Assembly: GCA_947498985.1 (NCBI GenBank)
Contig: CANMMF010000008.1
Coordinates: 124,001 to 188,000 of the forward strand
DNA: 64,000 nucleotides
From: an uncultured Paracoccaceae bacterium
GTDB taxonomy: Bacteria; Pseudomonadota; Alphaproteobacteria; Rhodobacterales; Rhodobacteraceae
Direction of reading: 5' to 3'
The position numbers and the translations under genes are program-made. Shown piece after piece: positions 52,786-61,548 of the stretch (position 1 is its first letter; each line of letters opens with the position of its first letter). Under the pieces are notes generated by a model. That model saw only the letters and a list, made by a program, of their open reading frames with translations. It ran no database searches and was not told where the DNA came from.

Positions 52786-54054
52786 ATGAACATTCTCATC
52801 CTCGGCAGCGGCGGGCGGGAACACAGCCTCGCCTGGGCCACGATGCAGAACCCCAAATGCGACAAGCTGATCGTGGCACCGGGCAATGCTGGGATCGCGC
52901 AGATCGCCGAATGCGCGTCGATCTCCATCGAGGATGGCGGCGCGGTGGCCGAATTTGCCGGTGAAAACAACATCGATCTTGTGATCATCGGTCCCGAGGC
53001 GCCGCTGGCCGCCGGGGTGGCCGACGACCTGCGCGCCGCCGGATTGCTGGTCTTCGGCCCCTCGGCCAGTGCCGCGCGGCTCGAAGCCTCCAAGAGCTTC
53101 ACCAAGGAGATCTGCGCCGCGGTGAACGCCCCCACCGCCGCCTACGGCCATTTCACCGATGCCGCTTCCGCCAGGGCCCATGTGGCCAGAACCGGCGCGC
53201 CCTGCGTGGTCAAGGCCGACGGGCTCGCGGCGGGCAAGGGCGTGATCATCGCGCAGACCCGCGCCGAGGCCGAAACCGCGATCGACGAGATGTTTGGCGG
53301 CGCCTTTGGCGGCGCGGGCGCCGAAGTGGTGATCGAAGCGTTCATGACCGGCGAGGAGGCCTCGTTCTTCGTGCTGGTCGATGGCGAGGACGTGCTGCCC
53401 ATCGGCACCGCGCAGGATCACAAGCGCGTCGGCGAAGGCGATACCGGCCTCAATACCGGCGGCATGGGCGCCTATTCGCCCGCGCCGGTGATGGATGCCG
53501 CGGTCACCCGGAAAGCGCTGGACGAGATCGTGCGCCCGACTATGGCCGAAATGGTGCGGCGCGGCACGCCCTATCAGGGCGTGCTCTATGCCGGGCTGAT
53601 GATCGAGGACGGGCAACCGCGGCTGGTGGAGTACAATGTGCGCTTCGGCGATCCCGAATGCCAGGTGCTGATGATGCGGCTCGGCGCCCAGGCCTTCGAT
53701 CTCATCCACGCCTGCGCCGAAGGCCGTCTGGCCGACGCGCAGGTGACCTGGGCCGACGATCACGCGATGACCGTGGTTCTGGCCGCAAAAGGCTATCCCG
53801 GCAGCTACCGCAAAGGCTCGGAGATCGGCGGGCTCGGCACGCTGCAGGAGGACAGCTTTCACCAGATGTTCCACGCCGGCACCTCCGAAGAGGCCGGCAA
53901 GGTCGTCGCCACCGGAGGCCGCGTGCTGAACGCCACCGCACGCGGTGCCACCCTGGCCGACGCCCGCGCCCGGGCCTATGCGCTGGCAGACCGGATCGAC
54001 TGGCCGGACGGGTTCTGCCGGCGCGATATCGGCTGGCGCGCGCTGAGCGACTGA
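52786..54054 (+). CDS. purD: Phosphoribosylamine--glycine ligase
   Basis: GAR synthetase, second step of purine synthesis, ATP-grasp enzyme of 422 residues. It begins MNILILGSGGREHSLAWA. PSASAARLEASKSFTKEICA and VVKADGLAAGKGVIIAQ mark the ATP-grasp lid; DTGLNTGGMGAYSPAPVMD and VEYNVRFGDPECQVLMMRL are signatures. ATG 52786 follows AAGGGAGAC; the frame stays open far upstream across xseA but that part is antisense and non-conserved. Confidence 0.97.
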   Translation: MNILILGSGGREHSLAWATMQNPKCDKLIVAPGNAGIAQIAECASISIEDGGAVAEFAGENNIDLVIIGPEAPLAAGVADDLRAAGLLVFGPSASAARLEASKSFTKEICAAVNAPTAAYGHFTDAASARAHVARTGAPCVVKADGLAAGKGVIIAQTRAEAETAIDEMFGGAFGGAGAEVVIEAFMTGEEASFFVLVDGEDVLPIGTAQDHKRVGEGDTGLNTGGMGAYSPAPVMDAAVTRKALDEIVRPTMAEMVRRGTPYQGVLYAGLMIEDGQPRLVEYNVRFGDPECQVLMMRLGAQAFDLIHACAEGRLADAQVTWADDHAMTVVLAAKGYPGSYRKGSEIGGLGTLQEDSFHQMFHAGTSEEAGKVVATGGRVLNATARGATLADARARAYALADRIDWPDGFCRRDIGWRALSD

Positions 54055-54306
54055 CCCGACGGCCTGCCCGCCGCCGCCCTGCTCCCGTCAAACGACACAG
54101 GGCCACCGCGGTCGCGACGCTCCGGCACGCGCCAGCCATCCCGGAGCCCCCCGCCCGCGCAGCGCGACACACCCCCAAAACCGCAACCATCATCCCGCGA
54201 CGGCCCCAACGCGAGCCAAAACAACAGGCCATCAAGGCCTGACGCGGTCACCGACGCGTAGATTCATCTTGCCATCAAACTGCGGGGGGCTGGCCTCCCA
54301 GCGGGA

Positions 54307-54327
54307 CGGATCGCCAAAGGCGATCCG
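54307..54327. terminator. Perfect 9-bp hairpin between purD and the DUF2065 gene
   Basis: CGGATCGCC-AAA-GGCGATCCG, a perfect stem with a triloop, in the 306-bp convergent gap 54055-54360. It starts 34 bp past the DUF2065 stop. There is no T-tract, so terminator function is only suggested. Nothing else was recognised in the gap. Confidence 0.35.
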
Positions 54328-54360
54328 ACATCCTCGGTCCAGCCGCAGACGATCAATGCG

Positions 54361-54552
54361 CTAACCCTGCACCATCCACAACAGCAGAAGGCCGGTGGCC
54401 ACGGTCACCAGACCCAGATTGCGGCGCATCTCGATGGGCATCGCGCGCAACGCCTCCAGCAGGCGTTCCACAAGCTGAGGGGCCAGTGCATAGACCAGCC
54501 CCTCGATGACGAGGACCATCGCGATCCCCGTGACAATGTCCGTCCCGGTCAA
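54361..54552 (-). CDS. DUF2065 small membrane protein
   Basis: 63 residues, two membrane helices (about residues 5-22 and 45-61). VLVIEGLVYALAPQLVERLL is the conserved DUF2065 N-terminus, with RRNLGLVTVATGLLLLWMV at the end. Its start overlaps the hflC stop by 4 bp. Position right after hflKC is conserved in Alphaproteobacteria, implying a role with that complex; function unknown. Confidence 0.85.
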   Translation of the reverse strand: MTGTDIVTGIAMVLVIEGLVYALAPQLVERLLEALRAMPIEMRRNLGLVTVATGLLLLWMVQG

Positions 54553-55568
54553 TTCGACGCGGCGGCCGCGTCGTCCTGCGCCGCGGCGTCGCTCTCATCG
54601 GCACCCGACGGTGCGACATCCGCCTCCTGCTCGTCGGCAGCCGCGTCGGGTGCGGGCGCCCCATTGCCCGACAGCTGAATGCCGGAGCCGGTGCGGCCAA
54701 TGCTCTCGTTGTTGAAATACTCGAAGAACTGGCTGTCCGGCGTCATGACCATGGTCGAATTGGTGCCTTTGAGCGCGCGTTCATAGGCCTGCAGCGACCG
54801 GTAGAAGGCAAAGAACTCGGCGTCCTGACCGTAAGCCTCGGCAAAGATCTTGTTGCGCTCCGCATCGGCTTCACCGCGGATCACGTTGGCCTCGCGACCG
54901 GCTTCGGAGAGCGTCTCCACCACCGTCCTGTCGGCCAGCGCGCGCACGCGCTGCGCGGCCTCGTTGCCGCGCGCGATCTCGTCGGCGGCCTCGCGTTCGC
55001 GTTCCGCGCGCATCCGCGCGAAGGTCGCATCGAGGTTCTGCGCCGGCAGGTTGGTCTGCTTCAGACGCACATCGACAACATCCAGCCCGAGCGAGCGCGC
55101 CTCGGCGCGCGCCTGCGCGCGGATCCGGTTCATCAACCCGCGACGGTCTTCCGACAGGATCGTGTCGGAGGTCACCTGGTCGGCACCCAGAACTTCGCGG
55201 ATCTGCGAGTTGAGAATCGAGCTCAGCCGGTCTTCGGCGGCGCGGATCCCGCCCACACCCACAGCCTGCCGGAACTGCACCACGTCCGAGATCCGGTAGC
55301 GGGCAAAGGCGTCGACCACGAGGCGGCGATCGTCCGAGGGGGTGACTTCGATGGTGGCGGTATCGAGCGACAGGATCCGGTCGTCATAGCGCACGACCTC
55401 CTGGATCACCGGGATCTTGAAGGCGAGCCCGGGCTCTTCCTTGACGGCCTTGATCTGGCCGAACTGCAGGACCAGCGCCTTTTCGCGCTCGTCGACGACA
55501 AAGATCGACGACAACACACCGACAACCGCGATCACGACAATCGGCAAAAGATAGGTGGTGGCTCGCAT
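54549..55568 (-). CDS. hflC: HflC, SPFH-domain FtsH modulator
   Basis: Membrane-anchored periplasmic SPFH/band 7 protein that forms a cage with HflK around FtsH. 339 residues. One N-terminal helix (residues 5-23), then VDEREKALVLQFGQIKAVKE and DRRLVVDAFARYRISDVVQF. QTNLPAQNLDATFARMRAER leads into a long helix. The C-terminal 50 or so residues are acidic low-complexity (Asp/Ala-rich), longer than E. coli HflC. It lies 2 bp after hflK. Confidence 0.95.
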   Translation of the reverse strand: MRATTYLLPIVVIAVVGVLSSIFVVDEREKALVLQFGQIKAVKEEPGLAFKIPVIQEVVRYDDRILSLDTATIEVTPSDDRRLVVDAFARYRISDVVQFRQAVGVGGIRAAEDRLSSILNSQIREVLGADQVTSDTILSEDRRGLMNRIRAQARAEARSLGLDVVDVRLKQTNLPAQNLDATFARMRAEREREAADEIARGNEAAQRVRALADRTVVETLSEAGREANVIRGEADAERNKIFAEAYGQDAEFFAFYRSLQAYERALKGTNSTMVMTPDSQFFEYFNNESIGRTGSGIQLSGNGAPAPDAAADEQEADVAPSGADESDAAAQDDAAAASN

Positions 55569-55570
55569 GA

Positions 55571-56731
55571 TCAGTTCCCTCCCTGACGGCGCAGGTCGTT
55601 GAGCGGCAGATACGGCACAACACCGCCACCGCCACCGCCATTGCCGCCCGATCCCGCGACCGCATCGTCGAGGATCATCTTGTCCACATCACCCAGCACC
55701 TTCTCCATCGTCTCCAGATAGAGACGGCGGCGGGTGACCTCGGGGGCCAGCGCATATTCGGCCTGCACCGCGGTGAAGCGGCTGGCTTCACCAAGCGCTT
55801 CGTTCACCACGCGGGCGCGGTAGCCTTCGGATTGCTCGCGCAGCTGCGCGGCTTCACCACGGGCCTCGGCCACGACGCGGTTGGCATAGGCGTCGGCCTG
55901 ACGCTCCAGCCGGTCGCGCTCCTGCTCGGCGGCCTGCACTTCGCGGAACGAGTCGATCACCTCGTCGGGCGGGTCGGCCCGCTCGAGGTTTACCCGCACC
56001 ACGTTGATCCCGCTGTCATATTCGTCGAGCGTCGCCTGGATGCTCTCGCGCGCGCTGTCGGCGATGAGCCCCCGGTCACGGTTTAGAATCGGCGCCAGGT
56101 TGCTGGCCGCGATGATCTCGCGCATCACCGATTCCGACACCGCCTGGACGGTCAGCTGCGGATCGCGGATGTTGAAGAGCAGCTTGGCCGGATCGACGAT
56201 GTTCCAGACCACCTGGAACTCGATCCGCGCGATATTGGCATCGGTGGTCAGCATCAGACCGTCACCGGTATTGCCGCGCCCGGCCCCGATATCCTCGGTC
56301 CGTTCCGACGTCACGTTCACAACTTCGTACGTCACCACCGGCCAGGGCGCAAAGTTCAGGCCCGGATTGCCGGTTGCGGAATATTCACCCAGGAAAAGCT
56401 CGACCGACTGTTCTTCGGGGCGGATCGTGTAGAAGCTCGAAAACGCCCAGAGGCCGACCAGACCAAGCAGGCCCAGCAGGATCGTGCCGCGGGTGAGGCC
56501 CGGGCCGCTGCCGCCGCCGCCCGCGCCATTGCTGCCATTGCCGCCACCGCGGCCCCCCATGAGCACTTTCAGCCGCTCCTGGCCCTTCTTCATAAGCTCG
56601 TCGATCTCGGGCATCGATCCGTCGCGATCTCCGGGACCGCGTCCGCCGCCGCCTTGCGGACCGCGACCGTTGCCGCCTCCGCCGCCGCTATTGCCTCCGC
56701 CGCCCCAGGGGCCGCCGCTGTTTCCTGCCAT
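55571..56731 (-). CDS. hflK: HflK, SPFH-domain FtsH modulator
   Basis: Partner of HflC, 386 residues. The N-terminus is very Gly/Asn-rich (GGPWGGGGNSGGGGGN), then MPEIDELMKKGQERLKVLMG, one helix around residues 84-101, and the SPFH domain starting FYTIRPEEQSVELFLGEY. GVVNVTSERTEDIG-like sequence and VNLERADPPDEVIDSFREVQ follow, with the helical tail EQERDRLERQADAYANRVVA. The second Gly-rich stretch near residues 59-75 is a linker. It heads the hflK-hflC-DUF2065 operon. Confidence 0.95.
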   Translation of the reverse strand: MAGNSGGPWGGGGNSGGGGGNGRGPQGGGGRGPGDRDGSMPEIDELMKKGQERLKVLMGGRGGGNGSNGAGGGGSGPGLTRGTILLGLLGLVGLWAFSSFYTIRPEEQSVELFLGEYSATGNPGLNFAPWPVVTYEVVNVTSERTEDIGAGRGNTGDGLMLTTDANIARIEFQVVWNIVDPAKLLFNIRDPQLTVQAVSESVMREIIAASNLAPILNRDRGLIADSARESIQATLDEYDSGINVVRVNLERADPPDEVIDSFREVQAAEQERDRLERQADAYANRVVAEARGEAAQLREQSEGYRARVVNEALGEASRFTAVQAEYALAPEVTRRRLYLETMEKVLGDVDKMILDDAVAGSGGNGGGGGGVVPYLPLNDLRRQGGN

Positions 56732-56804
56732 GAAGTGCGTTCCTTCCTTGGTCTTTGTCTTTATGCGAGTGTCACAGGGATACCTGTGCGCTCCGGTCGG
56801 GAAT

Positions 56805-58277
56805 TCAAGCCGTGCGCATCGGATTGCGCATGGTCACGATCTCTTCGGACATGGTCGGGTGAACCGCCACGGTCCGGTCGAAATCCTCTTTCGTGGCCCC
56901 CATCTTCACCGCAACCCCGGCAAGCTGGATCATTTCCCCCGCCCCCGGCGCGACAATATGGCAGCCGAGCACCGTGCGGTCGGCCTTGGACACCACAAGC
57001 TTCATCAGCACCCGGTCGGGTTTGCCCGCAAAGGCGCTCTGCATCGGGCGGAAGGAGGTGCAGTAGACCTCGATCTCCTGCTGCTCGCGCGCGGCCTCTT
57101 CGGTCAGACCCACCGTGCCGAATTCGGGCTGGGTGAAGACGGCGCTCGGGATGAGGCTGTGATCGACCGGCGTGGCGTTGCCCTTGAACACGGTTTCCAC
57201 AAACGCCATGCCTTCGCGGATCGCAACCGGCGTGAGGTTCACCCGGTCGGTCACATCGCCGATGGCATAGACCGAGGGCACCGCGGTCTGGCTGTATTCA
57301 TTGACCTCGATCTGCCCGTTGCGCCCGAGGCCGACGCCGATCTCCGCGAGCCCCATATCGTCGGTATTGGGCCTGCGGCCGGTGGCGAACATCACCGTGT
57401 CGAAGACCCGGGTGCGCCCGTTGGTGGCCTTGACCCAGACCGGCCCGCCGCTGTCGCCCGACGCGTCGTCTCCTGCAAGCCCATCGGCCTGGCGCGCCGA
57501 GGCGCCCATCGTGGCCGCCGGAGAAGGCGCGTCATCACCGCGCGCGATATCCTCTTTGGTGGCGCGGCGCATCTCGACGATGTTGGTGCCGGTATGCAGG
57601 TCGATCCCCTGCTCGCGCATCGATTCCGCGATCAGCCCGCGGGCTTCCTCATCAAAGCCGCGCAAGATCTGCGCGCCGCGGTAATACTGCGTCACCTCAA
57701 CCCCGAGCCCGTTGAGAATGCAGGCAAATTCGCAGGCGATATAGCCGCCGCCGATGATCAGGATCGATTTCGGCAGCTCTTCGAGGTGAAAGATGTCGTC
57801 CGACACGATGGCAAGTTGGGCATTGTCCATTTCCGGCCGCACCGGATGACCGCCGGCGGCCACCAGAATGTGCTTGGCGGTGACGGTCTCTCCGGTGGAG
57901 AGGGTGACGGTATGGGCATCCCTGAGGCTGGCGCGCGCGTCAAACGTCTCCACCCCGGCATTTTTCAGGAGCGAACGATAGACGCCCTCGAGCCGGTCAA
58001 GCTCTGCGTTGAGCTGGCGACGAAAGCCTTGCCAGTTGAAATCGCCTGCCGTCATCTCCCAGCCGTAGGCCCGCGCCATATCGGGTACGTGATTGTATTC
58101 GCTAGCAAAAACCATGAGTTTTTTGGGCACGCAGCCGCGGATCACGCAGGTGCCGCCATAACGATCCGCCTCGGCCAGAGCGACCTTCGCGCCGGTCTCG
58201 CTTGCCGCCACGCGGGCCGCGCGCACGCCGCCCGATCCACCGCCGATGACGAACAGATCGTAGTCGAAATCGCTCAT
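56805..58277 (-). CDS. gor: Glutathione-disulfide reductase with an internal insertion
   Basis: NADPH-dependent flavoprotein reducing GSSG, cytoplasmic. 490 residues, about 40 longer than usual. DLFVIGGGSGGVRAARVA binds FAD; redox Cys44 and Cys49 are in GGTCVIRGCVPKK. SILIIGGGYIACEFACIL is the NADPH motif, and the C-terminal VAVHPTMSEEIVTM supplies the catalytic His-Glu of the other subunit. Residues about 238-280 (DDAPSPAATMGASARQADGL and DDASGDSGG) are a polar, Ala/Asp/Gly-rich insertion in the NADPH domain. The start at 58277 (MSDFDYDLFVI) follows GAGGGGAACGGAC. Confidence 0.92.
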   Translation of the reverse strand: MSDFDYDLFVIGGGSGGVRAARVAASETGAKVALAEADRYGGTCVIRGCVPKKLMVFASEYNHVPDMARAYGWEMTAGDFNWQGFRRQLNAELDRLEGVYRSLLKNAGVETFDARASLRDAHTVTLSTGETVTAKHILVAAGGHPVRPEMDNAQLAIVSDDIFHLEELPKSILIIGGGYIACEFACILNGLGVEVTQYYRGAQILRGFDEEARGLIAESMREQGIDLHTGTNIVEMRRATKEDIARGDDAPSPAATMGASARQADGLAGDDASGDSGGPVWVKATNGRTRVFDTVMFATGRRPNTDDMGLAEIGVGLGRNGQIEVNEYSQTAVPSVYAIGDVTDRVNLTPVAIREGMAFVETVFKGNATPVDHSLIPSAVFTQPEFGTVGLTEEAAREQQEIEVYCTSFRPMQSAFAGKPDRVLMKLVVSKADRTVLGCHIVAPGAGEMIQLAGVAVKMGATKEDFDRTVAVHPTMSEEIVTMRNPMRTA

Positions 58278-58362
58278 GTCCGTTCCCCTCGGTAAGACCG
58301 GCCCGAGGTATTTCACAAGCTTAGCGGGAAGGCCAGAGGGTCAGGCCCGCCCGGCGCCCCGT

Positions 58363-59037
58363 TCAGTTGCCGTTTTTCGAAAAATGCTGGTAGTCCTTTG
58401 AGGACGACCAGTCGCCGCCCCAGCCCCAGCCGCGCGCCTTGAAGGCGCTGACCACCGCATCGCCCGCGCGCACGAGGCCCGGCGCATCGGTGGCCTTGCG
58501 CTCGGCGCTGCTGTCAAACGCGTCGCCTGCGTCGGGCGAAGTGTAGCCGCCTTTCACATAAGGGTTCTGCACCGGGTTGATGTCGATCGCGAGACCCCGC
58601 GCATGCTGGCTGAGCCGCGACGTGCCGCCGACAAAGCGGCAGTTGAAGGCCGAGGTGTTGTTGGCCGCCATCGAGCGGCCGTCATCCCCCAGAAACTCGT
58701 GCACCGGGCGCATCAGCCCGATGCGGAAGCCCGAGGTCTTGAGATCGGCCATGATCGCCAGCACCTCGTCGGCGACGGAGGTCGCAACGATCAGCTGCCC
58801 CTCTCGCGGCAGGCCGTCAAACCCGTTATAAGGCACGTTCAGCAAGGCCAGATCGTCCCGCGCGGGGCAAGGCAGGTCGCTGTGCCAGCTCACTCCCTGC
58901 ATCTTGGCCCACATCGCATCCGGGATCGGGCCCGCGTTGCCCAGATCCTGCGCGAAGGATACGGATGATGCCAGCAGGCCTGCACCCACAACCACCGCGC
59001 CAAACGCGCGTCTTGCCAATCGGTTCGTCTTTGCCAT
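58363..59037 (-). CDS. Exported M15-family D-alanyl-D-alanine carboxypeptidase-like protein
   Basis: Periplasmic zinc peptidase-like protein, about 224 residues, with a signal peptide (residues 1-27, ending SVSFA before QDLGN). The Zn motif is RLSQHARGLAIDINPVQNP (His and Asp, S-x-H-x-x-G-x-A-x-D), with WGGDWSSSKDYQHFSKNG supplying the last His at the C-terminus. FNCRFVGGTSRLSQHA fits the VanY/M15_4 branch. It may trim peptidoglycan stem peptides. ATG 59037 has AAAGG 9 nt upstream; ATG 59043 is two codons earlier. It lies between rpiA and gor on the same strand. Confidence 0.83.
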   Translation of the reverse strand: MAKTNRLARRAFGAVVVGAGLLASSVSFAQDLGNAGPIPDAMWAKMQGVSWHSDLPCPARDDLALLNVPYNGFDGLPREGQLIVATSVADEVLAIMADLKTSGFRIGLMRPVHEFLGDDGRSMAANNTSAFNCRFVGGTSRLSQHARGLAIDINPVQNPYVKGGYTSPDAGDAFDSSAERKATDAPGLVRAGDAVVSAFKARGWGWGGDWSSSKDYQHFSKNGN

Positions 59038-59122
59038 CGTCATCGGCCTTTCTGCCTCAGCTCTCTGGCAGATTTGGCGATCCGGCCTGTCGCGGGCAAG
59101 TGGGGAATTCCGCAGGATGCGG

Positions 59123-59911
59123 TCAGTCGCCGAGATCGGAAAAAAGATTGTCATCCTCGACAAAGTCGAGCCGGTCTTCGGTCACGGTGCCCGCATTGAT
59201 GTCGCGCACCTCCACCCGCCCGTCGCCGAACCCCACGACCACCTGGTCGCAAATGTCGATGAAAAGCCCGTTTTCGACCACGCCCGGCACCTGGTTCAGC
59301 ACCATCGCCAGTTGCCGCGCATTGCCGATGCGGCCCAGATGCAGATCGAGGATGTGATTGCCCTCGTCGGTGATAAAAGGCCGGTCGCCGTTCATGCGCA
59401 GCGTCGCGTTGCGGCCCATCACGTCCATCGAGACCAGCGTTTCCTCGATCAGCGCCTGCGTGGTCTGCCAGCCAAACGGAATGAGCTCGACCGGCAGCGG
59501 GAAGGCGCCCAGATGCTCCACTTCCTTGGCCGCATCGGCAATCACCACCATCTGATCGGAGGCGGTCGCGACGATCTTTTCCTGCAAGAGCGCGCCGCCG
59601 CCACCCTTGATGAGCGCCAGATCGGCGTCGAACTCGTCGGCCCCGTCGATGGTGATGTCGAGCCAGCGCGCCTCGTCGAGCGAGATCACCTCGATCCCGA
59701 CCTCGCGGGCCAGCTCTGCGGTGCGGGTGGAGGTCGGCACGCCGCGGAACTTCAGCCCGTCATCGCGCACCATCTCGCCCAGGCAGCGCACCAGCCAGGC
59801 GGCGGTGGAGCCGGTTCCCAGCCCCACGCGCATGCCGTCCTCGACAAACTCCGCGGCGCGTTTGGCGGCCACGAACTTGGCCTTGTCGATGGGTGAAAGC
59901 GCTCCGGTCAT
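59123..59911 (-). CDS. rpiA: Ribose-5-phosphate isomerase A
   Basis: Interconverts ribose 5-phosphate and ribulose 5-phosphate in the pentose phosphate pathway. 262 residues; E. coli RpiA has 219, so there is a modest C-terminal extension. MRVGLGTGSTAAWLVRCLGE is the phosphate loop; ITIDGADEFDADLALIKGGG holds the catalytic Asp residues, followed by ALLQEKIVATASDQMVVIAD. RMNGDRPFITDEGNHILDL is the later conserved segment. The C-terminal RLDFVEDDNLFSDLGD is acidic. Confidence 0.95.
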   Translation of the reverse strand: MTGALSPIDKAKFVAAKRAAEFVEDGMRVGLGTGSTAAWLVRCLGEMVRDDGLKFRGVPTSTRTAELAREVGIEVISLDEARWLDITIDGADEFDADLALIKGGGGALLQEKIVATASDQMVVIADAAKEVEHLGAFPLPVELIPFGWQTTQALIEETLVSMDVMGRNATLRMNGDRPFITDEGNHILDLHLGRIGNARQLAMVLNQVPGVVENGLFIDICDQVVVGFGDGRVEVRDINAGTVTEDRLDFVEDDNLFSDLGD

Positions 59912-59996
59912 GATGTCCCCCGCAGATTGGCAAGCGCCGCCCTTATAGGCCGGGCGGCGCGCGCAGGCGAGAGGCTAATTCCGAAGACTGACCGCG

Positions 59997-60428
59997 TCAG
60001 AGACGGACCCGGGTGCTGTCGAACCCAAGCTCGTATTTGGAGTTTTGCTTTGTACTGGCCTTGACCGGCGTGCAATTCGCCACTGCGCCTTCAAGCGACG
60101 TGCCCGCCTGGTGCACCTTGAAGAACCGCAACCCGCGCACAACCTTGCGCCCGTCGACCTTGAGCCAGCCCTTGTTGAGAACGGTCGCATTGTGCCGCGC
60201 CATGCGTGCGTTGGAGTTTGTCACGGCCCCGCACAGCATGAGGGTATTCTTGATAACCACCGGCTTCCAGCGGAAGGCGACGGTTCCGAGCGAGGACCCC
60301 CAGGTCAGCTCGCCGCCGACAAAGCTGGAATCGATCGGCACCTGCGCGGTCACCTGCTGGGCGGAAGCCGGGACGGCGATCCCGAGCCCGAGTGCGACTG
60401 TGGCGCTGGCCAGGAGCTTCGTAAACAT
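59997..60428 (-). CDS. Exported hypothetical protein
   Basis: 143 residues; Sec signal peptide of about 23 residues ending PASAQ. The mature part contains WGSSLGTVAFRWKPVVIKNT and MLCGAVTNSNARMARHNATV, with two Cys residues (MLCGAV and VANCTPVK) that may form a disulfide. No recognised family. ATG 60428 follows CGGAGT; an upstream in-frame extension is rejected because it lacks a signal sequence at its own start. The gap 60429-60714 shows only an imperfect 15-bp repeat, CTGCCCATGGTGCAA/CTGCCCGTGGTGCAT, near 60622. Confidence 0.68.
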   Translation of the reverse strand: MFTKLLASATVALGLGIAVPASAQQVTAQVPIDSSFVGGELTWGSSLGTVAFRWKPVVIKNTLMLCGAVTNSNARMARHNATVLNKGWLKVDGRKVVRGLRFFKVHQAGTSLEGAVANCTPVKASTKQNSKYELGFDSTRVRL

Positions 60429-60714
60429 TTTGTACTCCGAATATGAAAAACACGCATCGGCTGTATCGGGGTACCTGGGGACACGCAACACTTTTCGCCG
60501 CGGAAACATCGTTTCCGCGTCTGCAACAGAGGGGGCGGCCGGTGTGCATCTGTCACATCCGGCCTGTTCCCGCGGGCGCTGTCGCCTAGTTCCGCCGGGT
60601 TTGCCCGCCCGATCAGGGAACTGCCCATGGTGCAACTGCCCGTGGTGCATGGGTCACTCAGCAGCAATGCCCGCAGAGACGCCTTTCACCCCATCGCGCG
60701 TCACCCCCGTCCGG

Positions 60715-61314
60715 TCAGGCATCCTGGCGGAACACCTCTATGGCGGCTCGGATTTCGGCCAGCGTCACCGCGCCGTTGCCGTCGATGTCGAATGCCATGA
60801 AGCTCAGCAGCAGGATCTCGTCGGCCTGCGACACCTCGCGCATTGCCTCAGCCTGCGCCCAGCCCATAAGTTCGCGCGCCGAGACGGTGCCGTCGCGATC
60901 CCCGTCCGCCACATCGAAGGCCATCAGCAACCGTCCGCGTGCCCGCGCGCCCGAGGCTGCGATCAGTACGTCCAGTTCCCGCCGGCGCAAAGCGCCGTCG
61001 CCGTCGAGATCAGCCAGCAGCAGGCGCCGCATTTCGCGTGCCCGCACATAGGCCCGTTGCAGCGCGATGGCGTGAACGATCCCCTCGCGGCGCAACCCGT
61101 CGCGCGCGCCGTAGCCGAGGATCAGCTCAGCCGCATCTTCCAGCATCCGCTGCGGCGCCTGACGCAATGCCTCAAGCCGCTTGGCGGGCAGGCGTTCCTC
61201 GTAAAAGAGCCGGTCGACAACCACATCCGGATCGGCCCGCGTCGGCACCGCGTTGAGCAGGCCGGCCACCAGCACGAGGATCCAGAACAAGCCCCAATTT
61301 CTGTGCCAAGACAT
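60715..61314 (-). CDS. Exported EF-hand calcium-binding protein
   Basis: 199 residues with a signal peptide (residues 1-27, WGLFWILVLVAGLLNAVPTR). Three EF-hand loops are visible: DLDGDGALRRRE (102-113), DGDRDGTVSARE (137-148) and DIDGNGAVTLAE (176-187), each with acidic ligands at 1, 3, 5 and Glu at 12. An earlier segment (DGLRREGIVHAI) may be a degenerate fourth hand. Likely a periplasmic calcium binder; role unknown. ATG 61314 is preferred for its spacing from AGAGGGGG. It is divergent from the serine dehydratase gene. Confidence 0.78.
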   Translation of the reverse strand: MSWHRNWGLFWILVLVAGLLNAVPTRADPDVVVDRLFYEERLPAKRLEALRQAPQRMLEDAAELILGYGARDGLRREGIVHAIALQRAYVRAREMRRLLLADLDGDGALRRRELDVLIAASGARARGRLLMAFDVADGDRDGTVSARELMGWAQAEAMREVSQADEILLLSFMAFDIDGNGAVTLAEIRAAIEVFRQDA

Positions 61315-61368
61315 CGCCATCCCCCTCTGCATGAAACCTGCGCCACTTTCGCAAGGACCGGTTAACGC

Positions 61369-61392
61369 ACAGTGAAGATCACAGTGAAGATC
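61369..61392. repeat. 12-bp tandem repeat in the sdaA upstream region
   Basis: ACAGTGAAGATC occurs twice head to tail, followed by ACCGTGG, a partial third unit. It lies in the 234-bp divergent gap between the EF-hand gene and sdaA, 157 bp upstream of the sdaA ATG, and could be a regulator-binding array. Confidence 0.6.
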
Positions 61393-61548
61393 ACCGTGGA
61401 CCGTCGCCGGGCCCGCGCGCCTCGGCGCGCGTCGGCGGCGGCGCTGACGCTTTGCCCGCGCAAAGGTCGTTTTCCAGCAGACGCGCCCGCCTGGATCGCC
61501 TAAAGCGGGCAGCAGAGACAAACGCTCAGACAGCATAGGGTGCGCCAG

